Source: an uncultured Muribaculaceae bacterium
GTDB lineage: Bacteria > Bacteroidota > Bacteroidia > Bacteroidales > Muribaculaceae
Length of the DNA: 64,000 bases
Direction of reading: 5' to 3'
NCBI GenBank assembly: GCA_944321715.1
Contig: CALUMJ010000007.1
Span: 38,306-102,305, forward strand
Positions 16,646 to 25,594 of the stretch are shown one piece after another (the first letter of the stretch is position 1; every line of letters begins with the position of its first letter). Made by a program: the position numbers and the translations under genes. The notes under the pieces were generated by a model. That model saw only the letters and a program-made list of their open reading frames with translations. It did no database searches and was not told the DNA's origin.

Positions 16646-16823
16646 GAGGGTGTATCAAAATGCAGATTGCGCAATTTCGTAGGGACGCACGGCTCGTGCG
16701 TCCGCCGTGTAATTAGTTGTATATTGTATTGATTTACAAATGATTAACAAAACCTACGGCACACGGACGCACGAGCCGTGCGTCCCTACGAAATCGCTTA
16801 AATCTGCATTTTGATACACGCTC
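16646..16823. mobile_element. 178-bp MITE-like palindromic element, copy A
   Basis: The ends GAGGGTGTATCAAAATGCAG.. (16646-16668) and its complement (16801-16823) match over 23 bp with one mismatch. Inside lie GTAGGGACGCACGGCTCGTG.. and its inverted copy, giving inverted arms of about 58 bp around an A/T-rich centre. The element ends one base before the thiL stop codon. A diverged second copy is at 29418-29592. It has no coding capacity. Confidence 0.8.
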
Positions 16824-17870
16824 TTACGCGGTGGTGAAGGCGTTCCAGCCTTGGGCGCGGAGGGGGAGTTCGTTGCCGTCGCGCGTCTGCATCATGCAGC
16901 CGTATTTAGGCTCGGTGATGCGGCCTATAATCCTGATTCCGGGCAGCGATGCGATTTTCTCGTAGTCGGCGAGCTTGACGGTGAAAAGCAGCTCGTAGTC
17001 TTCGCCGCCGTTGAGCGCGGCGGTGACGAGGTTGAGGTTGAACTCCTCGGCCATGCAAGCCGTCTGGTAGTCGATGGGTATGCGTTCCTCATAGATTAGG
17101 CAGCCCGTGCCGCTCTGCTTGCAGATGTGCATCAATTCGGACGACAATCCGTCGCTGATGTCAATCATTGCCGTGGGCATGATGTCATGCTCGGCGAGCG
17201 TGGCGATGATGTCTTTGCGCGCCTCGGGCTTCAGCTGGCGTTCGAGAATGTATTCATGTCCTGCAAATGCCGGGCTGAAATCCTTGCCGGTGGCATTGCG
17301 CGACACGGCTTTCTCGCGTTCGAGCAGTTGCAAACCCATGTAGGCCGCCCCGAGGTCGCCGCTGACGCAGATGAGGTCGGTGTCGTGTGCGCCGCTGCGG
17401 TAAACGATTTTATCCTTCTCGCCCTCGCCGATGCAAGTGATGCTGATGAGCAGCCCCGTGACCGATGCCGAGGTGTCGCCGCCCACGAGGTCAACGCCAT
17501 ACACCTTGCAAGCCAAATTGATGCCGGCATACAGTTCCTCGATATGCTCGACTGTGAAACGCTTGGAAATGCCAAGCGACACGGTGATTTGCCGCGGAGT
17601 GCCGTTCATGGCATACACGTCGGAGAAGTTGACAACGGCAGCCTTGTAGCCGAGGTGCTTGAGCGGACAGTAGGTGAGGTCGAAGTGGATGCCTTCGAGC
17701 AGCAGGTCGGTGGTAACCAATGTCACCGTGTCGCCACCGGTGCCGATTACGGCGCAGTCGTCGCCAACGCCTTTAAGCGTGGAGCCGTTGTGAGGGGCAA
17801 CACCCTTGGTGAGGTGGTCAATCAGCCCAAACTCGCCAAGGGTGGCTATTTCTGTTTCTTTGTTGTCCAT
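16824..17870 (-). CDS. thiL: Thiamine-monophosphate kinase
   Basis: A 348-residue cytosolic enzyme that phosphorylates thiamine monophosphate to thiamine diphosphate with ATP. Family motifs are present: an N-terminal GVGDDCAVIG metal/nucleotide loop, TTDLLLEGIHF, AAVVNFSDVYAMNG, and VGGDTSAS in the PurM-like fold; GGEDYELLF lies near the C-terminus. Length and order match ThiL. Its ATG overlaps the stop of the upstream purine nucleoside phosphorylase gene by one base (TAATG), so the two are translationally coupled. It is the last gene of the purL-sppA-lpxK-punA-thiL run, and its 3' end abuts a MITE-like element. Confidence 0.95.
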   Translation of the reverse strand: MDNKETEIATLGEFGLIDHLTKGVAPHNGSTLKGVGDDCAVIGTGGDTVTLVTTDLLLEGIHFDLTYCPLKHLGYKAAVVNFSDVYAMNGTPRQITVSLGISKRFTVEHIEELYAGINLACKVYGVDLVGGDTSASVTGLLISITCIGEGEKDKIVYRSGAHDTDLICVSGDLGAAYMGLQLLEREKAVSRNATGKDFSPAFAGHEYILERQLKPEARKDIIATLAEHDIMPTAMIDISDGLSSELMHICKQSGTGCLIYEERIPIDYQTACMAEEFNLNLVTAALNGGEDYELLFTVKLADYEKIASLPGIRIIGRITEPKYGCMMQTRDGNELPLRAQGWNAFTTA

Positions 17871-18688
17871 TATTCCTTGAAGCTGTTAATCAATTCTTTC
17901 ATGATGAGCGTCATTTTTGGCTCGGCGGCGGCAGCGGCCTTTTGCACCTCTTCGTGCGACACCTTTTCGACGATGCCTTCGATGCCAAGGTCGGTGATGA
18001 CCGATATGCCAAACACCTCCATGCCGCTGTGGCGTGCTACAATCACCTCTGGCACAGTGCTCATGCCCACGGCGTCGCCGCCGATGCGGTGGAAGTAGCG
18101 GTATTCGGCAGGTGTTTCAAATGTCGGGCCTTGAGTACCAACATACACGCCCTCTACAATGCGGATATTGTTGCGGGCGGCAACTTCGCGAGCCTCGGCA
18201 ATAAGGCGAGCCGAGTAGGCCTCGCTCATCTCGGGGAAGCGCGGGCCGAGGTCTTCGTAATTCTTGCCACGCAACGGGTGTTCGGGGAACAGGTTGATGT
18301 GGTCGGTGATAATCATCAAGTCGCCGATTTTGAACGACGGATTCATGCCGCCCGAGGCGTTCGACACGAAAAGCGTCTGAATGCCCAACTGCTTCATCAC
18401 CCTTATGGGGAATGTGACTTGCTTCATGTCATACCCTTCGTAGAAGTGGAAACGGCCTTGCATCGCCATGATTTCCTTGTTGCCGAGGCGGCCGAATATG
18501 AGGCGGCCGCTGTGCCCCTCGACGGTTGACACAGGGAAATTAGGGATTTCTTTATAGGGAATAGAAGTCGATATTTCTATGTGGTTTACCAATTCTCCGA
18601 GTCCGGTGCCAAGAATGATGGCAGTTTTGGGGTGTGTATTGACCTTCGATGCGATAAAGTCGGCAGTTTGTTTAATCTGTTCAATCAT
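17870..18688 (-). CDS. punA: Purine-nucleoside phosphorylase (inosine/guanosine type)
   Basis: A 272-residue trimeric-type PNP that splits inosine or guanosine with phosphate into base and ribose-1-phosphate for purine salvage. Motifs: AIILGTGLGELV (phosphate loop), VEGHSGRLIFG, MQGRFHFYEGY (active-site His/Tyr), VSNASGGMNPSF, the substrate loop GTQGPTFETPAEYR, and MSTVPEVIVARHSGM. It sits between lpxK (56 bp upstream, with only a short CGAC/GTCG hairpin in between) and thiL (1-bp overlap). Co-transcription with the whole minus-strand run is likely. Confidence 0.95.
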   Translation of the reverse strand: MIEQIKQTADFIASKVNTHPKTAIILGTGLGELVNHIEISTSIPYKEIPNFPVSTVEGHSGRLIFGRLGNKEIMAMQGRFHFYEGYDMKQVTFPIRVMKQLGIQTLFVSNASGGMNPSFKIGDLMIITDHINLFPEHPLRGKNYEDLGPRFPEMSEAYSARLIAEAREVAARNNIRIVEGVYVGTQGPTFETPAEYRYFHRIGGDAVGMSTVPEVIVARHSGMEVFGISVITDLGIEGIVEKVSHEEVQKAAAAAEPKMTLIMKELINSFKE

Positions 18689-18744
18689 GTTCGTATGAGT
18701 TTTTAAATTAAAAGTGAGTTGAGGGAGCGACTGTAAATGTCGTG

Positions 18745-19836
18745 TTATTTATTCTTGCTGATGAATTTTGTCAATTCGGGAATAAATTCGTCGTTGCGTT
18801 GCGTGTCGATAATGTCAACTTTTATGGGCATGTAGAACGACACAGGGCGCAGGGCGATGGGATAGTAGGCGTTGTTGGAAAACTTGACGGCATCTTTCTC
18901 GGTGGTGACGATGTAGATGTGTTCGCCCTTCAATTTGTTGTACCATTCTTTTATAAAGTCGAAGTCGCTACGGCTATAGTCGTGGTGGTCCGAGAACTTT
19001 ATGATTTTCACCTTTGCCGGGAAGGCATTCAGGAATTTGAAAAACGGAATGTAGTTGGCAATGCCTGTCACAAGGAGCAAAGTGTCGTTTTCGGTGAGGC
19101 GGCGCAAGTGCGGAACCACCTTTGCCGACTCGGGGAAAATGGGCCGGAAATTGTAGTAACGGAATGTGCTGAAGTATAGCTTTTGCGACGGGAACAAGTC
19201 GAGCCGTTTGCGCATGAGGCTAACGTCAACAGGCTTCATGGGGTCGGGGCACTTGGTGACAATGACGAAGTCGGCGCGCAGAATGCCGTGCATCGGTTCG
19301 CGCAGACGGCCGCGCGGGAGCAAGTGGTCGGTGTCGATGGGATGCTCGTAATCGACAAGGACTACCGATGCCGTGGGCTTGACGTAGCGGTGCTGGAACG
19401 CATCGTCGAGGACAAACAGATTGATGTCGGGGTCGATTGACAGCAGTGTTTCGATTCCCTCGCAACGGTTCTCGCACACGGCAAGTGTGATGCCCTGGAA
19501 TTTTTTGTAGATTTGGTAGGGTTCGTCACCAATGTCGTTGGGCGTGCTTTTGTCGTTGGCCAGTATGAATCCCTTGGTTTTGCGTTTGTAACCGCGGCTC
19601 AGCACCCCTATGTGGTAAGTGTCGAGCAGGTGTTCTATGATATACTCCACATGCGGCGTTTTCCCTGTTCCGCCCACGCTTATGTTACCCACTACGACTA
19701 CAGGCACATTGAAAGTGCGTTGCTTGAGCAGCCCCCAGTCAAAAAACTTATTGCGCAACATCGCCCCACAGCCATATATCCAGGCTATGGGGGTGAGTAT
19801 TGCGTCAATAAATTTTTTTGCAGGGCGGTTGTTCAT
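18745..19836 (-). CDS. lpxK: Tetraacyldisaccharide 4'-kinase
   Basis: LpxK phosphorylates the 4' position of lipid A disaccharide at the inner membrane. From the ATG at 19836 it has 363 residues. A start at 19884 would give 379 but overlap the sppA end by 31 bp; the sequence MNNRPAKKFIDAIL from 19836 is the more usual N-terminus. The first helix (~LTPIAWIYGCGAML) is the membrane-associating segment. The Walker A motif is VGNISVGGTGKTP, then LSRGYKRKT, and the Walker-B-like LFVLDDAFQHR with the catalytic Asp-Asp, followed by LLPRGRLREP. The gene lies 17 bp after sppA. Confidence 0.95.
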   Translation of the reverse strand: MNNRPAKKFIDAILTPIAWIYGCGAMLRNKFFDWGLLKQRTFNVPVVVVGNISVGGTGKTPHVEYIIEHLLDTYHIGVLSRGYKRKTKGFILANDKSTPNDIGDEPYQIYKKFQGITLAVCENRCEGIETLLSIDPDINLFVLDDAFQHRYVKPTASVVLVDYEHPIDTDHLLPRGRLREPMHGILRADFVIVTKCPDPMKPVDVSLMRKRLDLFPSQKLYFSTFRYYNFRPIFPESAKVVPHLRRLTENDTLLLVTGIANYIPFFKFLNAFPAKVKIIKFSDHHDYSRSDFDFIKEWYNKLKGEHIYIVTTEKDAVKFSNNAYYPIALRPVSFYMPIKVDIIDTQRNDEFIPELTKFISKNK

Positions 19837-19853
19837 CTGTAGCAAAGCGTGTA

Positions 19854-21629
19854 TTATTCGATAGTTACTTCGGGTGCGAGGCACAGGATGTGGCTGCGCG
19901 AGAATATTAGCTTCATCTCTTTATAAGGCTTGTACAGCGGGCCTAATTCGGCTTTCAGCTTTTCCTCGACCTTCATGCTTGTATATTTAGAAAGATATTT
20001 TGTGAACATATCTTCTTCCTCGGGCATATATGAAATGCTGTAGTCGGTGGTTCCCACTTTGGATGCTACCCATTCAATGGCGTCGTTGAGGTTGCCGTGC
20101 TGGTCAACAAGCCCGAGTTTCAATGCACTGATGCCATCCCACACGCGTCCTTCGGCGATAGCTTTGATTGAGTCAACTTCCATGCCACGCCCCGTAGCGC
20201 AACGGCTCGTGAAAAGTTCGTATGTGTGGTTGACCGAGCGTTGCATTGCCGCAGCCTGGGCTGGCGTCATAGGTTTGCTTGCCGATGGGAAGTCGGTGTT
20301 TAAGTTGGTTTTAACCACATTTTCGTGCAGCCCGAGTTTGTCCTCTAACAACTCTTTACAGCAAGGAATCATGCCAAACACTCCGATAGAACCCGTGAGT
20401 GTGGTAGGCTCGGCAAAAATACGGTCGGCACCGCACGATATGTAATAACCACCCGAGGCTGCATAGTCGCCCATCGACACGGCCACAGGCTTGCCTGCGG
20501 CTTTCACTTGTTCAATGGCGTTCCATATCTGTTCAGAGCCGTATGCCGAACCGCCGGGCGAATTGACGCGCAGCACCATGCCTTTCACGTCGTCATCGTC
20601 GGCAATGTCAAGTATGGTTTTGGCCAGTCCAGCCGAGTATATACCCTGGCCGGCATCAACGTCCAATATTTCGCCGACGGCATACACCACGGCAATCTTG
20701 TCGCTGCCGCCTTCAGGCACGGCCTCGCCCGTCAGGTCGTATGGTGTGACGAAGTTAACCTCGGTATCGGTGTCGCCATTGACAGTAAGTCGCAAGCGGT
20801 CGTCAAATTCATGCTTGTAGCAAGCGGCGTCGGCAAGGTGGTTGTCGATTATGTATTGAGTTTCTTGCAGAGCCGAGAGGCTGTCGGCCATTTCGTTAAT
20901 CCTGTCGGTCGAGATATTGCGCGATGCGGCTATGCCGTCAACTATCGTACCCCATATTTGGCTGGTGAAAGTCTTGTATTGCAGTTTGTTGGCCTCGCTC
21001 ATCTCGTTAAGGATATATGGCTCGACTGCACTTTTGAACGACCCCACGCGCACTACTTGCATCTCTATACCCAGTTTGTCCAATAAGTCTTTTTGGTATG
21101 TCACCGATGTTCCCATCCCATGCAGGTCGATAGCCCCGATGGTGTTGACGAAGATGCTGTCGGCCACCGAGGCGAGGTAGTAGTCGCTTTGTGCTATGTT
21201 GTCGCCATAGGCATAGATAAATTTGCCGCTTTCGGCCTTGAAGTCAACGAGGGCGTTGCGTATTTCATAGAGTGCTGCTGTTCCTGCATAGATGCCGTTG
21301 CACTCGATGTATATGCCTGTGATGCGGTCGTCGTTCTTGGCCACTTCGATGGCGTGGAGTATGTCGTTGAGGCCGGTGGTCGGGGCATCAATGCCGAATA
21401 GCATCGATGCCAGATTAAAGTCGGTTTCCGACGTGCGCTCTTCGACGACGCAGTTCAGGTCGAGCTTAAGGACTGTGTTGTCGGTAATCGAGGCTGTTGA
21501 CTTGCTGCCGAATAGCGACATTGCGCCTATGAAGGCGAAGCTCATGAAGAACGACAGCACCGAGAATAGCATCATTGCTATCCATACGCCCACGAACGAG
21601 CCTAATACTATTTTCCAAAATTGTTTCAT
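19854..21629 (-). CDS. sppA: Signal peptide peptidase SppA, 67-kDa type
   Basis: A 591-residue inner-membrane serine protease with an N-terminal TM helix (residues ~12-38) and two tandem SppA/Clp-like domains. The catalytic pair is visible: the general-base Lys199 in the first domain (VGSFKSAVEP) and nucleophile Ser392 in the second (GDYAASGGYY). NSPGGSAYG, SPGG-type and LTGSIGVFG loops are conserved. It digests leftover signal peptides in the membrane. It begins 23 bp after purL ends, in the same direction. Confidence 0.95.
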   Translation of the reverse strand: MKQFWKIVLGSFVGVWIAMMLFSVLSFFMSFAFIGAMSLFGSKSTASITDNTVLKLDLNCVVEERTSETDFNLASMLFGIDAPTTGLNDILHAIEVAKNDDRITGIYIECNGIYAGTAALYEIRNALVDFKAESGKFIYAYGDNIAQSDYYLASVADSIFVNTIGAIDLHGMGTSVTYQKDLLDKLGIEMQVVRVGSFKSAVEPYILNEMSEANKLQYKTFTSQIWGTIVDGIAASRNISTDRINEMADSLSALQETQYIIDNHLADAACYKHEFDDRLRLTVNGDTDTEVNFVTPYDLTGEAVPEGGSDKIAVVYAVGEILDVDAGQGIYSAGLAKTILDIADDDDVKGMVLRVNSPGGSAYGSEQIWNAIEQVKAAGKPVAVSMGDYAASGGYYISCGADRIFAEPTTLTGSIGVFGMIPCCKELLEDKLGLHENVVKTNLNTDFPSASKPMTPAQAAAMQRSVNHTYELFTSRCATGRGMEVDSIKAIAEGRVWDGISALKLGLVDQHGNLNDAIEWVASKVGTTDYSISYMPEEEDMFTKYLSKYTSMKVEEKLKAELGPLYKPYKEMKLIFSRSHILCLAPEVTIE

Positions 21630-21652
21630 AATATGTGTTTGGTTATTTGTGG

Positions 21653-24600
21653 TTATTTGTTTTTGATGTTTTCAATCCACTTGCGCGCATTCACGAATGC
21701 TTCGACCCACGGGGTCACTTCGTCGGCGAGGCGGTCGGCAGGGTAGTTGCCGCATTGCCATGGGAATATGGCGCGTTCCAAGTGCGGCATCATGGCAAGG
21801 TGTCGCCCATCGGCCGATGCAATGCCGGCCACTGCGCATGGCGAGCCGTTGGGGTTGGCTGGGTAGGCATCGTAGGAATATTGTGCCACCACATTGTAAT
21901 TTTCCACGCCCTCGGGCAGGAAGAATTTGCCCTCGCCGTGGGCCACCCAGATTCCGAGCGATGAACCTGCGAGCGAACCGAGCATCACCGAGTTGTTCTG
22001 CGGAATATTCACGCTCAGGTAGCGCGATTCAAACTTGTGCGAGTCGTTGTGCAGCATTTGTGCCCGTTGACGGTGTTCGGGGTTGATGAGGTTGAGTTCG
22101 ACCATCAATTGGCAACCGTTGCAAACGCCGAGGCTCAGCGTGTCGCTGCGCTTGTAGAAGTTTTCGAGTGCCGTGCGTGCCTTTTCGTTCCATAAGAAGC
22201 CACCAGCCCAGCCCTTGGCCGAGCCGAGCACGTCGGAATTGGAGAAACCGCCGCAGAACACAATCATGTTTACATCTTCGAGAGTTTCGCGGCCCGATAT
22301 GAGGTCGGTCATGTGCACATCTTTCACGTCGAAACCTGCGTAATAGAGCGAGTAGGCCATTTCACGGTCGCCATTCACGCCCTTTTCGCGAATGATTGCT
22401 GCCTTGATGCCCGATGTGCCGTGGCTGAACCCTGCGATACCCAAGTCGGCGGCTTTGCCGCTGAAAGTGGCAGGGAAATGGAACGTGGTGGGTTGGTTCT
22501 TGTAGTTGTCGCGGCGCATGGCGGCACATTCCTCCCCGCTTTGTTTGGTGTCGAGCAGGTATGACGAGTTGAACCACAAGTCGCGCAGTTGGTCGATGTC
22601 GAATGAATAGTCTTTGCCATTGTGAGCCACATTGACCGAACGTCCGGTGGCTGTTGTACCGATGCAGTAGTATTTAATGCCGGCATTATCGAGGATACTC
22701 TTTGCAGCGTCTATTTGCGAGTTGCTTATTTGTGCTACCACGGCAGGGTTTTCGGCAAACATGACTTTTACTATATCGCTCTCTCCGAATGCATCGGTGT
22801 TGACGTTTAAGCCACCATCGGTGTTGGAGAATGTCATTTCAAGCAGTGTGGTGAGCAGGCCACCGGCCGAAACGTCGTGCATGGCGAGCAGCATGGAGCC
22901 ATCCACCAATTGCTGCACGGCATTGAACGCCGCAGCGAAGTATTGCGCCGATTTCACGGTAGGAGCTTCGTTGCCGACGAACCCGAGCGACTGAGCAAGA
23001 GCCGAGCCGCCGAGCCGCAGTGCATCGCCCGAGAAGTCGATGTAAAGCAGTGTGCTGTCGATGCCATTTGCAACGACGGGCGAAACGGTCTTCTTCACAT
23101 CGGCCACTTCGCCGGCTGCCGATATTATGACAGTGCCAGGTGCGAGTATTTTTTTGTCGCCATATTTTTGAGTCATCGACAGGCTGTCCTTGCCAGTGGG
23201 TATGTTGATGCCGAGTGCGCACGCAAAGTCGCTGCATGCCTGCACGGCAGCATAAAGTGCAGCATCTTCGCCAGCATTGCGGCAAGGCCACATCCAGTTG
23301 GCGCTGAGTGATATGCTTTTCAGCCCTTCGGCGAGATTTGCGCCCACAATGTTGGTCAGAGCTTCGGCAATCGACATTACCGACCCGGCGGCAGGGTCGA
23401 TTAGTGCCACTTGCGGCGCATGGCCTATTGAAGTGGCTATGCCCTTTGTGCCAGTGAAGTCGAGGGCAACCACGCCGCAGTCGCTAAGCGGCAGTTGCAG
23501 TGCGCCCACGCATTGCTGGCGGGCGATTTTGCCTGTGATTGAGCGGTCAACCTTGTTGGTGAGCCAGTCTTTGCAAGCCACGTGTTCGAGTTGCAGCACT
23601 GTCTGTGCATATTCGAGCAGGTTGTCTTGTGAGTATTCTATACCTTTATATGTGTGCTTGACAGTGGTATCGTTCATCACCGTTATCGGTGAATTGCCGA
23701 ACATGTCGCTCATTGCCAAGTCGATAGGCTTCACGCCGTCTTTCTGCTCGAATACAAAGCGGTGGTCGCCGGTGGTTTCGCCGATTACGTAGAATGGCGA
23801 ACGTTCGCGGTCGGCGATGCGGCCAATCATTGCCACATCTTTTTCTTCAACCACCATGCCCATTCGCTCTTGAGATTCGTTGCCGATGATTTCTTTTGCC
23901 GACAGAGTCGGGTCGCCTATTGGCAGCGCATCCATGTGTATTATGCCACCCGTTTCCTCCACCAACTCCGACAGGGCATTGAGATGCCCGCCGGCACCGT
24001 GGTCGTGGATTGATACTATGGGGTTGTCGTCGCATTCGGCAAGAGCGCGAATGACGTTTGATACACGTTTCTGCATCTCGGGGTTGGCCCGTTGCACGGC
24101 ATTGAGCTCGATAGAGTTGTCATACAGTCCTGTATCGACCGACGAAACTGCGCCGCCGCCCATGCCTATGCGGTAGTTGTCGCCGCCCAGCAGCACCACT
24201 TTCTCGCCGGGAACCGGGGTGCCTTTTATTGCATCACGCTTGTTGGCAAATCCCACGCCGCCAGCCAGCATGATAACTTTGTCGTAGGCAAATTGACGGT
24301 CGTCCTCGGCGTGCTCGAATGTCAGCACCGAACCGCAAATCAGCGGTTGTCCGAACTTGTTGCCAAAGTCGGATGCGCCATTGGAGGCCTTGATGAGGAT
24401 TTCCTCGGGAGTCTGGTATAGCCACGGTCTTGCTTCCATGTTGATATTTTCCCATTTGCGGCCATTGCCTGGGCGTGGGTATGAAGTCATGTACACGGCA
24501 GTGCCTGCCAGCGGCAAGCTGGCACAGCCGCCGCCGAGGCGGTCGCGGATTTCACCTCCCGAGCCAGTGGCTGCGCCGTTGAACGGCTCGACCGTGGTAG

Positions 24601-25354
24601 GGAAATTGTGTGTTTCGGCCTTTAGTGATATTACGGTGTCAATCTTTTTTGTTTCGAAATAGTCGGGGCGGTCGGGGTTGACCGGTGCAAATTGCATGAT
24701 TGCCGGGCCTTCTACGAAAGCTACGTTGTCCTTGTATGCCGATACCAACCGGTTTGGGTTGGTCTGCGAAGTCTTTTTGATAAGCTTGAAAAGCGATGAA
24801 GGCATTTCCTTGCCGTCGATGATAAACTTGCCGTTGAAAATCTTGTGGCGGCAATGCTCGGAGTTGACTTGCGAGAAGCCGAATACCTCGCTGTCGGTCA
24901 GCGGGCGGCCGAGTTTGTCGCTCAGCTCCTTGAGGTATTTGATTTCTTCGGGATTCAGAGCCAGCCCTTCAGTTATGTTATATTCTTCAATATTGTGTAT
25001 GTAAACAATCTCTTCGGGCGACTTGGTTATAGTGAATATGTTTTCATCGAGTTTGTCATAGACGCGTTGCAGCATCTTGTCATATTTCGGGTTGCTGTCG
25101 TTTGAGGCCGTAAACTCTTCGATGCGGTGTATTCCTGTCAATCCCATGTTTTGGGTTATTTCTACCGCATTTGTACTCCAGGGCGTAATCATTTCGCGGC
25201 GCGGGCCGATGAAAGTTCCTGTCAGCGTGGCATTGCCGACAATCTCGGCATCGCCCAGCAGCCATTTGATTTTCAGTATTTCATCATTTGTCAATGAATG
25301 GTCAGCATCTATAGCATAATAAGTTATGCTTCCCTTTTTGAAGAATGTAATCAT
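21653..25354 (-). CDS. purL: Phosphoribosylformylglycinamidine synthase (single-chain)
   Basis: A 1233-residue fused FGAM synthase of de novo purine synthesis (FGAR + Gln + ATP to FGAM). The N-terminal PurS-like and linker parts are followed by two PurM-like halves (SEHCRHKIF; AETHNFPTTVEPFNGAATG; HDHGAGGH; HDVSAGGLL). A C-terminal class I glutamine amidotransferase domain has the nucleophile Cys in LGVCNGCQLM and HGEGKFFLP. The long form is usual in Bacteroidales and gamma-proteobacteria. It is the first gene of the minus-strand run and has a good promoter at 25396-25426, divergent from gyrA. Confidence 0.97.
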   Translation of the reverse strand: MITFFKKGSITYYAIDADHSLTNDEILKIKWLLGDAEIVGNATLTGTFIGPRREMITPWSTNAVEITQNMGLTGIHRIEEFTASNDSNPKYDKMLQRVYDKLDENIFTITKSPEEIVYIHNIEEYNITEGLALNPEEIKYLKELSDKLGRPLTDSEVFGFSQVNSEHCRHKIFNGKFIIDGKEMPSSLFKLIKKTSQTNPNRLVSAYKDNVAFVEGPAIMQFAPVNPDRPDYFETKKIDTVISLKAETHNFPTTVEPFNGAATGSGGEIRDRLGGGCASLPLAGTAVYMTSYPRPGNGRKWENINMEARPWLYQTPEEILIKASNGASDFGNKFGQPLICGSVLTFEHAEDDRQFAYDKVIMLAGGVGFANKRDAIKGTPVPGEKVVLLGGDNYRIGMGGGAVSSVDTGLYDNSIELNAVQRANPEMQKRVSNVIRALAECDDNPIVSIHDHGAGGHLNALSELVEETGGIIHMDALPIGDPTLSAKEIIGNESQERMGMVVEEKDVAMIGRIADRERSPFYVIGETTGDHRFVFEQKDGVKPIDLAMSDMFGNSPITVMNDTTVKHTYKGIEYSQDNLLEYAQTVLQLEHVACKDWLTNKVDRSITGKIARQQCVGALQLPLSDCGVVALDFTGTKGIATSIGHAPQVALIDPAAGSVMSIAEALTNIVGANLAEGLKSISLSANWMWPCRNAGEDAALYAAVQACSDFACALGINIPTGKDSLSMTQKYGDKKILAPGTVIISAAGEVADVKKTVSPVVANGIDSTLLYIDFSGDALRLGGSALAQSLGFVGNEAPTVKSAQYFAAAFNAVQQLVDGSMLLAMHDVSAGGLLTTLLEMTFSNTDGGLNVNTDAFGESDIVKVMFAENPAVVAQISNSQIDAAKSILDNAGIKYYCIGTTATGRSVNVAHNGKDYSFDIDQLRDLWFNSSYLLDTKQSGEECAAMRRDNYKNQPTTFHFPATFSGKAADLGIAGFSHGTSGIKAAIIREKGVNGDREMAYSLYYAGFDVKDVHMTDLISGRETLEDVNMIVFCGGFSNSDVLGSAKGWAGGFLWNEKARTALENFYKRSDTLSLGVCNGCQLMVELNLINPEHRQRAQMLHNDSHKFESRYLSVNIPQNNSVMLGSLAGSSLGIWVAHGEGKFFLPEGVENYNVVAQYSYDAYPANPNGSPCAVAGIASADGRHLAMMPHLERAIFPWQCGNYPADRLADEVTPWVEAFVNARKWIENIKNK

Positions 25355-25395
25355 AATTTGGAGTTATAGAGAATTATGAAATTGTATTTCAGGGA

Positions 25396-25426
25396 CAAAT
25401 TTAGTGAAAATGACTTAATTGCGCAA
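25396..25426 (-). promoter_or_regulatory. Promoter of purL
   Basis: On the minus strand: TTG at 25426-25424, a 20-bp spacer, and TAAATTTG at 25403-25396 (exact TAnnTTTG). The transcript starts about 30 nt before the purL ATG. No PurR-type operator was recognised. Confidence 0.65.
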
Positions 25427-25494
25427 TAATTAAATGTATAAGATGTGTAAGTATGTGAGTTGGGCGTGGTGGCGAAAAAATTCTACGGAATGAC

Positions 25495-25525
25495 TTGTGC
25501 AGTAGCGTTTATAGTCGTATCTTTG
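25495..25525 (+). promoter_or_regulatory. Promoter of gyrA
   Basis: TTG at 25495-25497, a 20-bp spacer, and TATCTTTG at 25518-25525 (exact TAnnTTTG). The leader to the ATG at 25595 is about 63 nt. Confidence 0.7.
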
Positions 25526-25594
25526 TATGCTAAAACACTTATTTGGTAGTCCTTGTTTTGGATTATGCCGTAAGGAAAATATCATAATAAAAAT

